Part shown: piece by piece, positions 19,089 to 28,710 of the stretch
Position numbering within the stretch: the stretch's first letter is position 1
How the letters are laid out: each line of letters starts with the position of its first letter
DNA from: Alkalihalobacterium chitinilyticum
GTDB lineage: Bacteria > Bacillota > Bacilli > Bacillales > Bacillaceae_F
Direction: 5' to 3'
Length of the DNA: 64,000 bases
NCBI RefSeq assembly: GCF_029028005.1
Contig: NZ_JAOTPO010000005.1
Span: 62,001 to 126,000, forward strand
The notes under the pieces: generated by a model
What the model was told of the DNA's origin: nothing
The model's database searches: none
The model's input: only the letters and a program-made list of their open reading frames with translations
Position numbers and translations under genes: made by a program

Positions 19089-19622
19089 TTGCTTTATGTT
19101 TATAATTGCTTTGCAGGAACACACTCTTCGGCATTAGCGGCTGCTTACCATCTCGATAAACTGCCGAAAGATCGAGAACCAACAAGAGAGGAAATATTAG
19201 GAATTGATATTTTCAATAGATTGACACCAGGAGATTTCGGAAGGTTTATTTATCATGGGAAAGATGAAAATGGACATAAGGTGTATACAGTAGGCAGAGG
19301 AAAATCAACTGCTGTGATACCAGCTCTTCATTCCTTCATTTCTCTGTTGCAAGACGATGGGAAAGAAATTGATCAAATCGTTTTCTCTAATTGTTCACCA
19401 ACCGTTCCAGTTGCTATGACCTTTGGTGGTTTATTCTCAAGACGGTTTGGTATTGATTTTATTGGAGTACCTTTGCTTATTAGAGGGGCGAAACAAGCAC
19501 ATCGAACGGTCATTCAATTGGTCGAACATACAAAGGCCATTGCTTCAACAACAGAGAAGCATATTGAGATATTAGAAAATGAAAAGTTCAAAGTGAGTAC
19601 AATTAAACCGGATGTAAAATAA
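19089..19622 (+). CDS. DUF3189 family protein
   Basis: 177 aa starting LYVYNCFAGTHSSALAAAYH, the recognisable N-terminus of the DUF3189 family. Start is TTG at 19089, behind AAGGAGGAG at about 8 nt. Function is unknown. The long hairpin downstream would end transcription. Confidence 0.8.
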   Translation: MLYVYNCFAGTHSSALAAAYHLDKLPKDREPTREEILGIDIFNRLTPGDFGRFIYHGKDENGHKVYTVGRGKSTAVIPALHSFISLLQDDGKEIDQIVFSNCSPTVPVAMTFGGLFSRRFGIDFIGVPLLIRGAKQAHRTVIQLVEHTKAIASTTEKHIEILENEKFKVSTIKPDVK

Positions 19623-19625
19623 AGA

Positions 19626-19719
19626 AGACTTCCTAGTGTTAGCTCTCCATGCTGATTTTCACATTGTTTATTGTGGACTAATCAACTTGAGTGTTAACGG
19701 TTTCTAGGAAGTCAGTTTT
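19626..19719 (+). terminator. Long-loop terminator after the DUF3189 gene
   Basis: GACTTCCTAG pairs with CTAGGAAGTC about 70 nt later, followed by AGTTTTT. Confidence 0.6.
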
Positions 19720-19764
19720 TACTGCTCGAAAATACAAAAAGTAAGGCACATCTAAAATGAAATT

Positions 19765-20016
19765 TTACCTTACAATCGCTCGGCTGTGCTGTTTTGCGAC
19801 GGAAATCTCGTAATATGTTTGGTCATCTTCATAAATTCGGTCGATCATAATTAAAACATCTTCAAATGCTTTTGAATAGTTTTCTGTATCATTACGAGTC
19901 ATATACTGGATCATATTTTCAATTTCTCCATTGATCTTCTTATCTAAATCTTCTTCTGATAATCGTTTGCTACGATCACATTCATCAAAGCCTTCAGGGT
20001 ATTTTGGTATGTTCAT
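19765..20016 (-). CDS. Small soluble protein, unknown
   Basis: 83 aa, acidic and helical, starting MNIPKYPEGFDECDRSKRLS and with a Tyr/Asp-rich middle (NDTENYSKAFEDVLIMIDRIYEDD). RBS AAGGAGGAAA is strong. No family is recognised. Confidence 0.7.
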   Translation of the reverse strand: MNIPKYPEGFDECDRSKRLSEEDLDKKINGEIENMIQYMTRNDTENYSKAFEDVLIMIDRIYEDDQTYYEISVAKQHSRAIVR

Positions 20017-20274
20017 TTAATTTCCTCCTTAACCGAAATGTAACTTCTTCTAACGGGTTTCTTACTAAAAATTCATTATGTATTTGTTTTATCATAATTC
20101 TTTTTAGGTAAAATGATCAAGCTTTTCAGTGGAATTTTTAACGGAATTTGGTGAAAAACTCTTGGAGTGTAAGAGTACCATACAATACTTACAATGAAAG
20201 TTAAGTATTCCTTTGTTCGTTGGAGCATGTTCCTGATTAGAAGTTTTAATGAAAACAAGAATTATCAACACTAA

Positions 20275-20310
20275 AAACGAGGGTGAGTCGTGAGTCCCCT
20301 CGTTTATGAT
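20275..20310. terminator. Hairpin terminator
   Basis: AAACGAGGG pairs with CCCTCGTTT over a 13-nt loop; it ends the small minus-strand gene at 20321. The stretch 20017-20274 holds nothing supported. Confidence 0.65.
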
Positions 20311-20320
20311 TATTATCTCA

Positions 20321-20476
20321 TTATAATCTTGGATCTTCATCGTATCTTAAAGAGACAACCCGTGTATAGTCTCCTCGCTCAATTTCCTCTTTAGTTGCTT
20401 TTTGGCTTAATTCTTCATCATCATCAATTCCAGTAGCAATTTGAGGCTCATTTTCAAGGTGTTGTTCTTTTTTCAT
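20321..20476 (-). CDS. Very small acidic protein (51 aa), unknown
   Basis: Starts MKKEQHLENEPQIATGIDDD and ends YTRVVSLRYDEDPRL. TGAGGTGA lies 5 nt before the ATG and a terminator follows the stop. Net negative and probably unstructured. No family is recognised. Confidence 0.65.
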   Translation of the reverse strand: MKKEQHLENEPQIATGIDDDEELSQKATKEEIERGDYTRVVSLRYDEDPRL

Positions 20477-20508
20477 TTCATTCACCTCAGATCATTAGTT
20501 TTACATTA

Positions 20509-20540
20509 AAAATGAACAGCCTATCTTAGATAAGCTGTTC
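20509..20540 (-). terminator. Terminator of the Asn-rich small gene
   Basis: On the minus strand GAACAGC pairs with GCTGTTC around a TTATCTAAGATAG core, then ATTTTTAATG. Confidence 0.65.
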
Positions 20541-20554
20541 AAGCCGTTCAAACG

Positions 20555-20740
20555 TTAGTCACGAACTTGTCGGATCGCACGACCTACAGTATCCATCATG
20601 TTGTTCATGTTCATATTGTTGTTATTATTATTATTTCGGCCGCGCATCATTCCATAAGCTGCAGCACCTACACCTAAGCCTACTAAAGACAGCATTAAAC
20701 CATTACGATTGTTATTACGTCTTTTTCCGAACATGTTCAT
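20555..20740 (-). CDS. Asn-rich small protein with one hydrophobic segment
   Basis: 61 aa: a basic start (MNMFGKRRNNNRNG), a Gly/Ala hydrophobic helix (LMLSLVGLGVGAAAYGMM), an asparagine-methionine tract and an amphipathic end (GRAIRQVRD). The ATG at 20740 has GGAGGGGGA about 9 nt upstream; a longer in-frame start lacks this. It may belong to the YrzQ/DUF3918 group, from memory only. Confidence 0.65.
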   Translation of the reverse strand: MNMFGKRRNNNRNGLMLSLVGLGVGAAAYGMMRGRNNNNNNNMNMNNMMDTVGRAIRQVRD

Positions 20741-21082
20741 GATTGAAATCCCCCTCCGTAATTTGTTTGATGATGTTTCAAACATTAGTTATGTTCAGCT
20801 TTTATGTTTAGATCTATGCTAGGGGAAGCTTTCATACATAGCTAGGATTTGCCTTAAATAGGATTTGAAAAATGGGGGAAGATAGAAATAAACCGTTAAA
20901 CGGAGCTATTTTAGTGAAATGGAGTACGGATCAACCCGTTTTTATGGATGCATCGCGATAGTGGAGTATAGCTGGAGTGTTCCATCCCATTAATGGTAAT
21001 ATATTAAGTGTGAATGGATTGGAAGAATTGTGCAGATAAGGATATGGTATAGATAGCGTACTTATGTATGAAGCTAGATGGC

Positions 21083-22030
21083 TTAGCATCCTCGCTTCAG
21101 TGAAAGCTCATTCATTGGTTGAATAATACTTTCTGGTAAAATCATAATTCTCGAAGCATGACTCATATGTTCTTCAAACGATAATTGAAGTTCATGATGA
21201 AAATCGACTAACAATCGAATATTATCCATTACATCTTTTTCGAACAGACCAGATCGATTAATTAGGATGTTTTCATACTTTTGAGAAAGTCGTCGTGCTC
21301 GTTTTGTTAATTTAGAAGCGTCTTTCATTTTATAAATTTCTTTTAACTCCATTAAAAAGGAATGAACATCTTTTTCTAATTGCTTACTAATTTCTTGATT
21401 TAATTTTTTTCGGCTTCGCGGAAGATATTCAGCCTCTTGGAAAATAAATTGTTTTAACATGATTAAATCACTTGCTTTTGGATCGTTTACAAACCTTAAA
21501 TAGATTTGAAGCGTGTTAAAGGCGTCATGCATTGGATTATGTTGTTGGCCACTGAAAGTTAGTCCATAAAAATCTAGACCACGTTCGACTGAAACATTTT
21601 CTTTGGTTACCCGTTTCGTAAAAATAGCTTGGAAATCTACATAACGTTGGACAATTTTTTTAACCGTTCTCGAAGAAATATCATGCCTATCCGCATCTAG
21701 TTTTAACCTCGAAATATCACTTGGAGACCAAGAGAAGAACCGTGTCCGTTTAATTCCGCCAACCCACGTCAGAAACTCTTCAAAAACTGTCGGAAAATCC
21801 TTTGCATCAACTAGATCTTGATCGTAAATCCCTGTTAACTTTTTACAAAAAGAAGAGAGTGGTCTAAAGTTTTGTGGACGAATATACTCATCGAAATAAA
21901 CGATATTCTCAGAAGCTAAGTCATATTTAACAGCACCTAAACGAATTGCCTCCATGTCTTCAAAAGGCATACCACGATTAGAACAAAGCATTTCAAAATC
22001 AAAGAACACATATTGTTGTACATCTGCCAT
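21083..22030 (-). CDS. DnaQ-like 3'-5' exonuclease domain protein (KapD-like, extended)
   Basis: 315 aa. An RNase-T/DnaQ fold occupies about residues 5-200 with FDFE (Asp11, Glu13) and HDAFNTL near 190, consistent with a DEDDh exonuclease. B. subtilis KapD has only this part; here about 110 helical residues follow (KKLNQEISKQLEKDVHSF...). The ATG at 22030 has AAGGAGGT at 7 nt. Nucleic acid substrate is unknown. Confidence 0.75.
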   Translation of the reverse strand: MADVQQYVFFDFEMLCSNRGMPFEDMEAIRLGAVKYDLASENIVYFDEYIRPQNFRPLSSFCKKLTGIYDQDLVDAKDFPTVFEEFLTWVGGIKRTRFFSWSPSDISRLKLDADRHDISSRTVKKIVQRYVDFQAIFTKRVTKENVSVERGLDFYGLTFSGQQHNPMHDAFNTLQIYLRFVNDPKASDLIMLKQFIFQEAEYLPRSRKKLNQEISKQLEKDVHSFLMELKEIYKMKDASKLTKRARRLSQKYENILINRSGLFEKDVMDNIRLLVDFHHELQLSFEEHMSHASRIMILPESIIQPMNELSLKRGC

Positions 22031-22271
22031 ATCATTACCTCCTTCCCAAAGAGTAATTATAAGCCTAAATGCCACAAAAATCAAAGGTCCAGTTCCTTCC
22101 TAAAGACAAACAATTCATAACTTTTCCGCTAGTAAAACAGTTCTATTGAAGTGTATGAGAGGAGTCGTTCAATATTCATTCTATAAAAATAAGTAGTAGA
22201 CTGAAAGGGATTTACAGCGTAACAGTGTTATGTTACATTATTGTTAAGTTAAAGGTTTAGAGGTGATCATA

Positions 22272-22907
22272 ATGGAGGAAGAACTGATTTCAAAAAAAGA
22301 TTTATTAAAACTAACGGGCATTTCCTACGGTCAATTATACCGATGGAAGCGCAAGAAATTAGTTCCAGAAGATTGGTTTATCCGAAAATCAACATTTACT
22401 GGACAGGAAACCTTCTTTCCAAAAGAACGTATTCTTGAACGAATTGATAAGATTATTAATATGAAAGCAGGCCTATCCTTAGATGAGCTGGCCCAAATGT
22501 TTACTGATGGGCCGTCAGATATAACATTAACGAGAGAGCAGTTAATAGAACGTAACATTGTTTCGATAACTGCTATTGACTTATATGAAGAACAGACAGG
22601 AAGAACTGAAATTTTTTTATACGAAGCTATTCTTTCTGTCTATATTTTAGATGAAGCATTACGAAGCGGAGAAATAAGCTTAATGGAAGGAAGGCAAATT
22701 CTGCAAACTTTGAATGACTATTTTCTAAGGACACAACACCAACAGATGACCCTTTTTGTTATTCGAAAAATGGGTGTTACCTTTGTTTTATTGTTGACAG
22801 CACAAGACGATGAAGTGTTCTTAGAAAAATCGGCAAAGATTGCTATACAAATTAAGGTCGAAAAAATTCAGGAGAAATTAAAAGACAAGTTATTAATTGG
22901 GGGGTAG
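22272..22907 (+). CDS. yhbD: YhbD-like DUF4004 protein
   Basis: 211 aa. It starts with a MerR-like winged helix (ISKKDLLKLTGISYGQLYRWKRKKLVPEDW), then a helical region. Gene order with two bactofilin genes directly behind it (3 nt gap) matches the yhbD-yhbE-yhbF locus of B. subtilis. ATG at 22272 has AGAGGTGA upstream. A DNA-binding or adaptor role for the bactofilins is inference. Confidence 0.8.
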   Translation: MEEELISKKDLLKLTGISYGQLYRWKRKKLVPEDWFIRKSTFTGQETFFPKERILERIDKIINMKAGLSLDELAQMFTDGPSDITLTREQLIERNIVSITAIDLYEEQTGRTEIFLYEAILSVYILDEALRSGEISLMEGRQILQTLNDYFLRTQHQQMTLFVIRKMGVTFVLLLTAQDDEVFLEKSAKIAIQIKVEKIQEKLKDKLLIGG

Positions 22908-22910
22908 AGG

Positions 22911-23579
22911 ATGGAACAAGCTAGTAAACCAAATATAAAGATTTATGGTGAAGGCAGCTCTTATGGTGGAGAATTTTACAAAGTAATCATTATGGGGCAA
23001 GGGAATATTACGAGTGACTTTAAGTGTGATCGCATGAGAGTGTTCGGCGATAGCCAAATTACTGGTGAAGCTAAAATAGAAAAATATCATTTATTCGGAT
23101 CAACCTCAATTCGTGGAAGCCTAAATGGCAAACGGATTAAAATTTTCGGAAACCTCGATGTTACCGAAGATCTTACAGGAGAAAGTGCTGATATAAGAGG
23201 GTGGCTAAACGTTAAGGGAAATGTGGAACTTGAAAAAATGACCGTAAAAGGCGGAGTGACGGTAGATGGATTATTAAATGTCGGCCGACTTTCAATTAAC
23301 TTGCAGCACGAAACGAGTCGAGTAAATGAAATTGGCGGTGGAACTATTAGAGTAGACAGTAAATTGATTAACGTTTTCAAAGGAAGCCACCGTCTTGAAG
23401 CTAAGGTCATTGAAGGGGATCACATTTATTTAGAGCATACGACAGCCAAGGTTGTTCGAGGTAAAAATGTCATCATTGGACCGCATTGTACGATCGACGT
23501 TGTAGAATACAGTACAACATTTAAAAAACAAGAAAGGCCTGATTGTACAGTAAAAGAAATTAAGAAGTATCAATTGTAA
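22911..23579 (+). CDS. bacE: Bactofilin BacE (YhbE-like)
   Basis: 222-aa polymer-forming cytoskeletal protein. A run of short beta-helix turns (YGGEFYKVIIMGQGNITS, GDSQITGEAKIEKYHLFGST, KGNVELEKMTVKGGV) fills the protein. In B. subtilis BacE and BacF are needed for flagella and swimming. RBS GGGGGGTAGAGG overlaps the end of yhbD. The next gene is a paralogue with the same C-terminal pattern (EGDHIYLEHTTAKVVRG). Confidence 0.85.
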   Translation: MEQASKPNIKIYGEGSSYGGEFYKVIIMGQGNITSDFKCDRMRVFGDSQITGEAKIEKYHLFGSTSIRGSLNGKRIKIFGNLDVTEDLTGESADIRGWLNVKGNVELEKMTVKGGVTVDGLLNVGRLSINLQHETSRVNEIGGGTIRVDSKLINVFKGSHRLEAKVIEGDHIYLEHTTAKVVRGKNVIIGPHCTIDVVEYSTTFKKQERPDCTVKEIKKYQL

Positions 23580-23632
23580 TATGTCTTATTGAAATAAACC
23601 AGCACATTAAAAAATCAAGGAGTGATCACAAA

Positions 23633-24355
23633 ATGAATGAAACATACACGGGAGACTTGACGATATCAGGCAACGGCAGTACGGCAGGAGGGCATTTTCA
23701 ACAAGTTAAAATCAATGGAAATGGAAAGATCAATGGAGACATACAATGTAGTGACTTCCAATCGAACGGCTCTAGTAACGTGACAGGAAATTTGATTGGC
23801 GAGACTATTTTAGTCAAAGGCAGCACTAAGATTTACGGTGATGTACAAGGGAATCGAATTGAAGTGTCCGGCACATCGTCAATTGAAGGCAAGGTTGATT
23901 TTCAAATGATTGAAGTGAAGGGCGCTGCTACTATAGGAAAAGGTATGACTGGGGAACAATTCTTCCTTCAAGGAACCGTAAAAGTTGGAGGAGATTGTCA
24001 AGCAGAAAAAGTCCAATTAGATGGCGGATTTTCAATTGAAGGCTTATTAAATGCTGATCAAATAACGATAGGCTTACACGGACGTTCTCGAGTAAAAGAA
24101 ATCGGTTGTGAAACGATTGTTGTTAAAAAAGCGAGTAGCTTTTTTGGGTTAGATAAACTGATCAAATCCCTGAGTCGTGAGTTAAATGCAGAATTAATTG
24201 AAGGCGATGATATAGATCTTGAATATACGACCGCAAAAATTGTCCGCGGTCAGAACATTCGGATCGGACCAGGATGTCATATTGATTTAGTGGAGTATAA
24301 AGGAGATTTCCAACAAGATCTCGACGCGCATGTCAATGAAAGTAAAAAAATCTAA
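23633..24355 (+). CDS. bacF: Bactofilin BacF (YhbF-like)
   Basis: 240 aa, paralogous to the gene before it. Repeated turns such as GNGKINGDIQCSDFQSNGSS and GNRIEVSGTSSIEGKV give the bactofilin right-handed beta-helix; the end carries EGDDIDLEYTTAKIVRG, nearly the same as in BacE. RBS AAGGAGTGATC. An AAAACGCGT/ACGCGTTTT terminator closes the operon. Confidence 0.85.
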   Translation: MNETYTGDLTISGNGSTAGGHFQQVKINGNGKINGDIQCSDFQSNGSSNVTGNLIGETILVKGSTKIYGDVQGNRIEVSGTSSIEGKVDFQMIEVKGAATIGKGMTGEQFFLQGTVKVGGDCQAEKVQLDGGFSIEGLLNADQITIGLHGRSRVKEIGCETIVVKKASSFFGLDKLIKSLSRELNAELIEGDDIDLEYTTAKIVRGQNIRIGPGCHIDLVEYKGDFQQDLDAHVNESKKI

Positions 24356-24363
24356 CCATTATA

Positions 24364-24403
24364 AGAAAACGCGTCTACCGCTTCATAAGGAACGCGTTTT
24401 TTA
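24364..24403 (+). terminator. Terminator of the yhbD-bacE-bacF operon
   Basis: AAAACGCGT pairs with ACGCGTTTT over a loop of about 19 nt, then TTAATT. The following 24405-24828 has only an imperfect hairpin (24468-24524, CGTCCCCTAAC / GTTAGGAGACG) and no gene. Confidence 0.8.
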
Positions 24404-24828
24404 ATTAATTTTTTTCTGCCGGAATAACACAGATCTGTTTCATTTAAAAATAATACATATATTGGTCGTCCCCTAACCCTAAGTATCAGCCCGGGCCAGT
24501 TCGTGATGTGTGAGTTAGGAGACGTTAATTATTATATGGAAATAACACAAAACATATGCAAAAACTATACAAAATAAGAATAGTGACAGTTTTCAAATAA
24601 ATGGGACAAAGCATAAATTCAACTGCTTTTTTCGTAGTGTCGTTGCTGAATCAGGATGTCTAGTGAAAGCTCATTAATTATGTTACGATTATATTTTTGA
24701 AGCCAAGAGACTGCGTTTTCAACCATTTTCTAGATTAACTTTTAATTTGAAAAGAGCAATCAATCTAAAAAAGTCTCTTCTCACTGCACTTAATAAATTC
24801 ATGGACAACCACATAAAGGAAGAGATCA

Positions 24829-27075
24829 ATGACGAGTACGGTAACTTATTTAAAAGAATGGCAGAAAGCACTTCAGATCGAAATTCAACACTTAAAAAAG
24901 TATGGAAGCAATAAGTATCGAGTTGTAAAAGGCCATCTATTATCAAGTGATGATTTTTGTACCTATTATTTTGAAACGACATCCCCTTTACGCGTTCCGG
25001 TCGGTTCAAACGTCCGTTTAGAATGGGGAAACGTGAAACAAGACGGCAGAATTCTCTCATCCGAAGGGAAAAGCATCTTACTATCCGTTGAGCAAACGAT
25101 CGGAGACCTTATACCAGAAGCCGCTATATTATATGATCCGTGGGAACTGCTCGATGAGTTGATCGAACGTCTAGAAGAGATCAAGAAGAACAAAAAGAAA
25201 AGAGCGCGAGTAAAAAGGTTGATGGATCCGACAATGGAAGCGAAACAGCCGGCCGAACCAACGAAGACGGCTGCCCATGAGTTGTATTTACGAACGAAAG
25301 CAAATCCGGTAACCTTCGTCTGGGGACCTCCTGGAACCGGTAAAACCTACACATTAGCGCGAGTTGCTGCTAATATGTATTTTAACGCAAGAAACGTATT
25401 GATTTTGTCACACAGTAATCAGGCTGTTGATGTCCTTTCGAGTGAGATCGCAACTTTTATTCAAAAGAAAAATAGATTTGAGGAAGGAGAAATCCTTCGG
25501 TATGGTTCACAAGTCGGGGACTTACTTCAAGCTTATGAATCATTAACGACCACTCAACTCATCGAAAAGCGTGAGCCTCAATTAGCGGAGGAACGAGAAA
25601 CTCTTTTAACGGAACGGCGAGGATTAAAACAAGATTTAGCCAGGTCTTTTAGTAAAAGAGATACAGACCAATTACTTGAAATTGAAACGAAGATTGCGAG
25701 AGTGTTGGAGAAAATTCGTCAAAAAGAAATTCAATATGTAAAACAAGCATCTATTGTTTGTACGACATTAGCGAAAGCCGCTACAGATGCCACAATTTAT
25801 GAAAAAGAATATGATGTTGTTATCGTCGATGAAGCAAGTATGGCTCATATCCCACAAACTGCTTTTGCCACTTCTCTAGGAAAGCGAGTTGTCGTATGTG
25901 GAGATTTTAAACAGTTACCACCCATTGCTGCAGCTAGGCATAAATTGGTTGATCAGTGGTTAAAGGAAGATATTTTTCACCGTGCTGGCATTGTTGATGT
26001 TGTAAATGAAGGTACACTTCATCCACATTTGTATCTTTTAAAAGAACAACGCCGAATGCATCCGGAGATTTCAGCTTTTACAAACCAATATATTTATCAG
26101 GGCCATGTAGGTGATCATCCATCCGTTGTTAAACAACGCGAAAAGATCGTGAGCCAACAACCGTTTCCGAAGCAAGCTTCTATATTAGTTGACACAAGTT
26201 ACACTGGCGAGTACGGGCTGCAAGAGAAGAACTCAAAATCTCGGTTTAATCTGTGGCAGTTACTCCTCTCGTTCCAACTCATTCATGAAGCATTTATTGA
26301 TGAGGCGAAATCGATTGGTTATGTTACTCCTTATCGGGCTCAAGCACAAATGATGGAACTCTTACTTAAGGATATTTATGAGAAAGAGCAGGCTGTCGCT
26401 GATATTATTTCTGCCACCGTGCATCGTTTCCAAGGAAGTGAGCGGGATGTTATGATTTTTGATTCGGTTGATACGTTTCCTGAAGAACGAGCAGGGATGC
26501 TTTTGATTGGAAAGGATAGTGAACGCCTCATAAATGTTGCGATCACCCGCACAAAAGGGAAATTCATTCATGTAAGTAATACTGCTTTTATAAAACAACG
26601 CGTATTCCGAGGAAAAACATTGAGACAACTGGTCGAATACCAGACAGATCACCAGCAGCTAATTACACCACAAGAAATCGGGACGTGGATTAAAAATCAA
26701 CACCCACGTCTTCAATGGGTTCATGCCTTGAAGTTAGAACATGTTTTTCGTGATATTCAAAGGGCAAGTGAATCGATTGTCCTATCGTTACCAAACGATA
26801 CGGTTTTACCAAACGTATGGAGCGAGCAATTCAAAACGATCCCAAGCCACGTAAAAATAACAATTCTTTCAAGCAATGAACAAAAAATCAATCAACCTTT
26901 TGAGTGGGTAGGAGAAGAAATTCCTTTTCCGTTTGTAATAATTGACAAGCGCTTGTTATGGTTAGGACTCCCTCTTGAAGCGATGAAACGAAACCAACCG
27001 CCGTATGTCGCCACTAGACTCGATTCGAAAGCAGTTGTGGAACAATTTTTAGATCAATTGCCTATTACCGAATAA
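24829..27075 (+). CDS. Superfamily 1 (Upf1-like) helicase with C-terminal extension
   Basis: 748 aa. Walker A is GPPGTGKT (166-173), motif II is VDEAS, then GDFKQLPPI (motif III), KEQRRMHPEI (motif IV) and VHRFQGSERDVMIFD and NVAITRTKGK (motifs V-VI), as in Upf1/SMUBP2-like helicases. The last 120 residues look like a small alpha/beta (PLD-like) domain with no complete catalytic HKD motif. A coiled coil lies at about 245-300. RBS AAGGAAGAG. It stands as a single gene with its own terminator; substrate (RNA or DNA) is unknown. Confidence 0.85.
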   Translation: MTSTVTYLKEWQKALQIEIQHLKKYGSNKYRVVKGHLLSSDDFCTYYFETTSPLRVPVGSNVRLEWGNVKQDGRILSSEGKSILLSVEQTIGDLIPEAAILYDPWELLDELIERLEEIKKNKKKRARVKRLMDPTMEAKQPAEPTKTAAHELYLRTKANPVTFVWGPPGTGKTYTLARVAANMYFNARNVLILSHSNQAVDVLSSEIATFIQKKNRFEEGEILRYGSQVGDLLQAYESLTTTQLIEKREPQLAEERETLLTERRGLKQDLARSFSKRDTDQLLEIETKIARVLEKIRQKEIQYVKQASIVCTTLAKAATDATIYEKEYDVVIVDEASMAHIPQTAFATSLGKRVVVCGDFKQLPPIAAARHKLVDQWLKEDIFHRAGIVDVVNEGTLHPHLYLLKEQRRMHPEISAFTNQYIYQGHVGDHPSVVKQREKIVSQQPFPKQASILVDTSYTGEYGLQEKNSKSRFNLWQLLLSFQLIHEAFIDEAKSIGYVTPYRAQAQMMELLLKDIYEKEQAVADIISATVHRFQGSERDVMIFDSVDTFPEERAGMLLIGKDSERLINVAITRTKGKFIHVSNTAFIKQRVFRGKTLRQLVEYQTDHQQLITPQEIGTWIKNQHPRLQWVHALKLEHVFRDIQRASESIVLSLPNDTVLPNVWSEQFKTIPSHVKITILSSNEQKINQPFEWVGEEIPFPFVIIDKRLLWLGLPLEAMKRNQPPYVATRLDSKAVVEQFLDQLPITE

Positions 27076-27106
27076 TGTAGTTATAAAGTAGAAAAACTAT
27101 TCATAA

Positions 27107-27138
27107 ATGAGGTGCATTAAGCACCTCTTTTTCATTTT
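27107..27138 (+). terminator. Terminator of the SF1 helicase gene
   Basis: GAGGTGC pairs with GCACCTC over ATTAA, then TTTTTCATTTTTTT. Confidence 0.9.
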
Positions 27139-27279
27139 TTTATAAAGTAAAATGCTGAATGGGACAAGTCCCCTTACTGTTTTTTCTAATAATTGCGAAT
27201 AATACTTTCTGCAAACTTTCTTCAAATTTCTTTAGTACATTATAAAAGAACCGACTTATAGTACATAGGAGGACAATCT

Positions 27280-28590
27280 ATGAAAAAGATTAAAAGAACA
27301 CTATCTGTTGTTACGATTGCGGCACTCATCACTGTTTTAGGAGCTTGCGCTAATCATGACGATCACGATCAAGCCAGTCCAACGCCTGATGAAACAGAAG
27401 TTCAAGAAGACGTAGAAATGGACGAGGAACAGGATCACGGTCATGAACATGATGAGACAGAACACGGTGGTGGCCCTCACAGTGACACGCTTACTGCGCC
27501 AACCCATTTTAATGACAAAGCATCCGAAAACTTGGTACATTTTAATACAAAAAATATCACACGGCTACCTTCGGATGATCCACTCGAATTATCAATTATG
27601 ACGTCACAAATGATTTGGCCTGCAACGCATGAGGAAAATCAGCCAGGTACAGTCATTTTAGCCCCGCTTGAAAGCTGGCAATTATCACTTGCTAGTTTAA
27701 ACCTTGTTCACCATCCAAATGATGGTCCGTTATTTTATACAGAAAATGGCGTTATTTCAGACAGAGTGATTACTGAAATCAACCGCTTGCAACCGAAAGG
27801 AAATGTTGCTGGTACTCAAGTAATGGTCATGGGAACGGTTAATGACGGAGAGTTAGACAAGCTAGTTGATTATAAAGTGGATCAAACAACGGAAACTGAA
27901 GCAGCAGCATTTGCAAATGAGATTGATCAAATTTATGCTGAACTGACCCACGGCACGCCAAATGGGGTAATTATCAGCTCGATGGATGAGGAAGCAATGC
28001 TCCATTCTATACCTGCTGGAAGCTGGATTTCTCATATGTCAGAACCGGTACTTTATGTTACGCATTCAGAGCTTCCTCAAGAAACGATTGAAGCGTTAGA
28101 GCGACGAAATGGTAACGCAGAAATTTATGTACTTGGTTCCGAAGAAGTTATTTCACAAGAGGTTATCACCCAGTTAGAGGAATATGGAACTGTTACTACA
28201 ATCTCAGGTGAAACACCGGTCGAACTTTCAATTGAATTTGCAAAATTTAAAGATCGCACAACAAACTTTGGCTGGGGTGTTAATCAGCCTGGGCACGGCC
28301 TTATGATAGCATCCACTGCATCGCCTGAACTTGCTATTCTTGCAGCACCTTTTGCTCACCTAGGTAAACATGCACCTATGGTATGGTTAGAAAAAGGTGA
28401 GATAACGGATGAATGGTATGATTTCTTAACATTATTAAAACCAATGTTTGATTTAGAGCCGACAGAAGGTCCTTATAATCATGCCTATTTATTAGGGACA
28501 ACAGATGTAGTTTCTTACCAAACACAAGGGATTATTGACGAAAAGCTCGAAATCATCTCAGCGCACGGTGACCATCACGCACATCACTAA
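27280..28590 (+). CDS. His/Asp-rich lipoprotein with cell-wall-binding repeat 2 domains
   Basis: 436 aa. A signal peptide ends in the lipobox LGAC (Cys23). Residues 24-70 hold many His, Asp and Glu (NHDDHDQ, DHGHEHDETEHGGG), and the end is GDHHAHH, which suggests metal binding outside the membrane. The body (about 90-425) has repeated VLAPLESWQLSLASL / IMVMGTVNDGEL-like blocks typical of the putative cell wall binding repeat 2 family. RBS AGGAGGAC. Substrate or metal is unknown. Confidence 0.75.
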   Translation: MKKIKRTLSVVTIAALITVLGACANHDDHDQASPTPDETEVQEDVEMDEEQDHGHEHDETEHGGGPHSDTLTAPTHFNDKASENLVHFNTKNITRLPSDDPLELSIMTSQMIWPATHEENQPGTVILAPLESWQLSLASLNLVHHPNDGPLFYTENGVISDRVITEINRLQPKGNVAGTQVMVMGTVNDGELDKLVDYKVDQTTETEAAAFANEIDQIYAELTHGTPNGVIISSMDEEAMLHSIPAGSWISHMSEPVLYVTHSELPQETIEALERRNGNAEIYVLGSEEVISQEVITQLEEYGTVTTISGETPVELSIEFAKFKDRTTNFGWGVNQPGHGLMIASTASPELAILAAPFAHLGKHAPMVWLEKGEITDEWYDFLTLLKPMFDLEPTEGPYNHAYLLGTTDVVSYQTQGIIDEKLEIISAHGDHHAHH

Positions 28591-28596
28591 TTCATA

Positions 28597-28637
28597 AAAA
28601 GGAAGTTTGTCGCAATGCGGCTACTTCCTTTTGCTTT
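28597..28637 (+). terminator. Terminator after the lipoprotein gene
   Basis: AAAAGGAAGT pairs with ACTTCCTTTT over a 17-nt loop, then GCTTTTT. Confidence 0.75.
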
Positions 28638-28710
28638 TTACATTGACAAAAATAACATCTAGGAGTAAATTTACAATATTATACGTTTTGTGTGTTTAAA
28701 GGAGAGGAAC

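Noticed and set aside
20104-20340. 78-codon minus-strand frame overlapping the 51-aa gene
   Set aside because: No RBS and it conflicts with the better supported 51-aa frame and its terminator.
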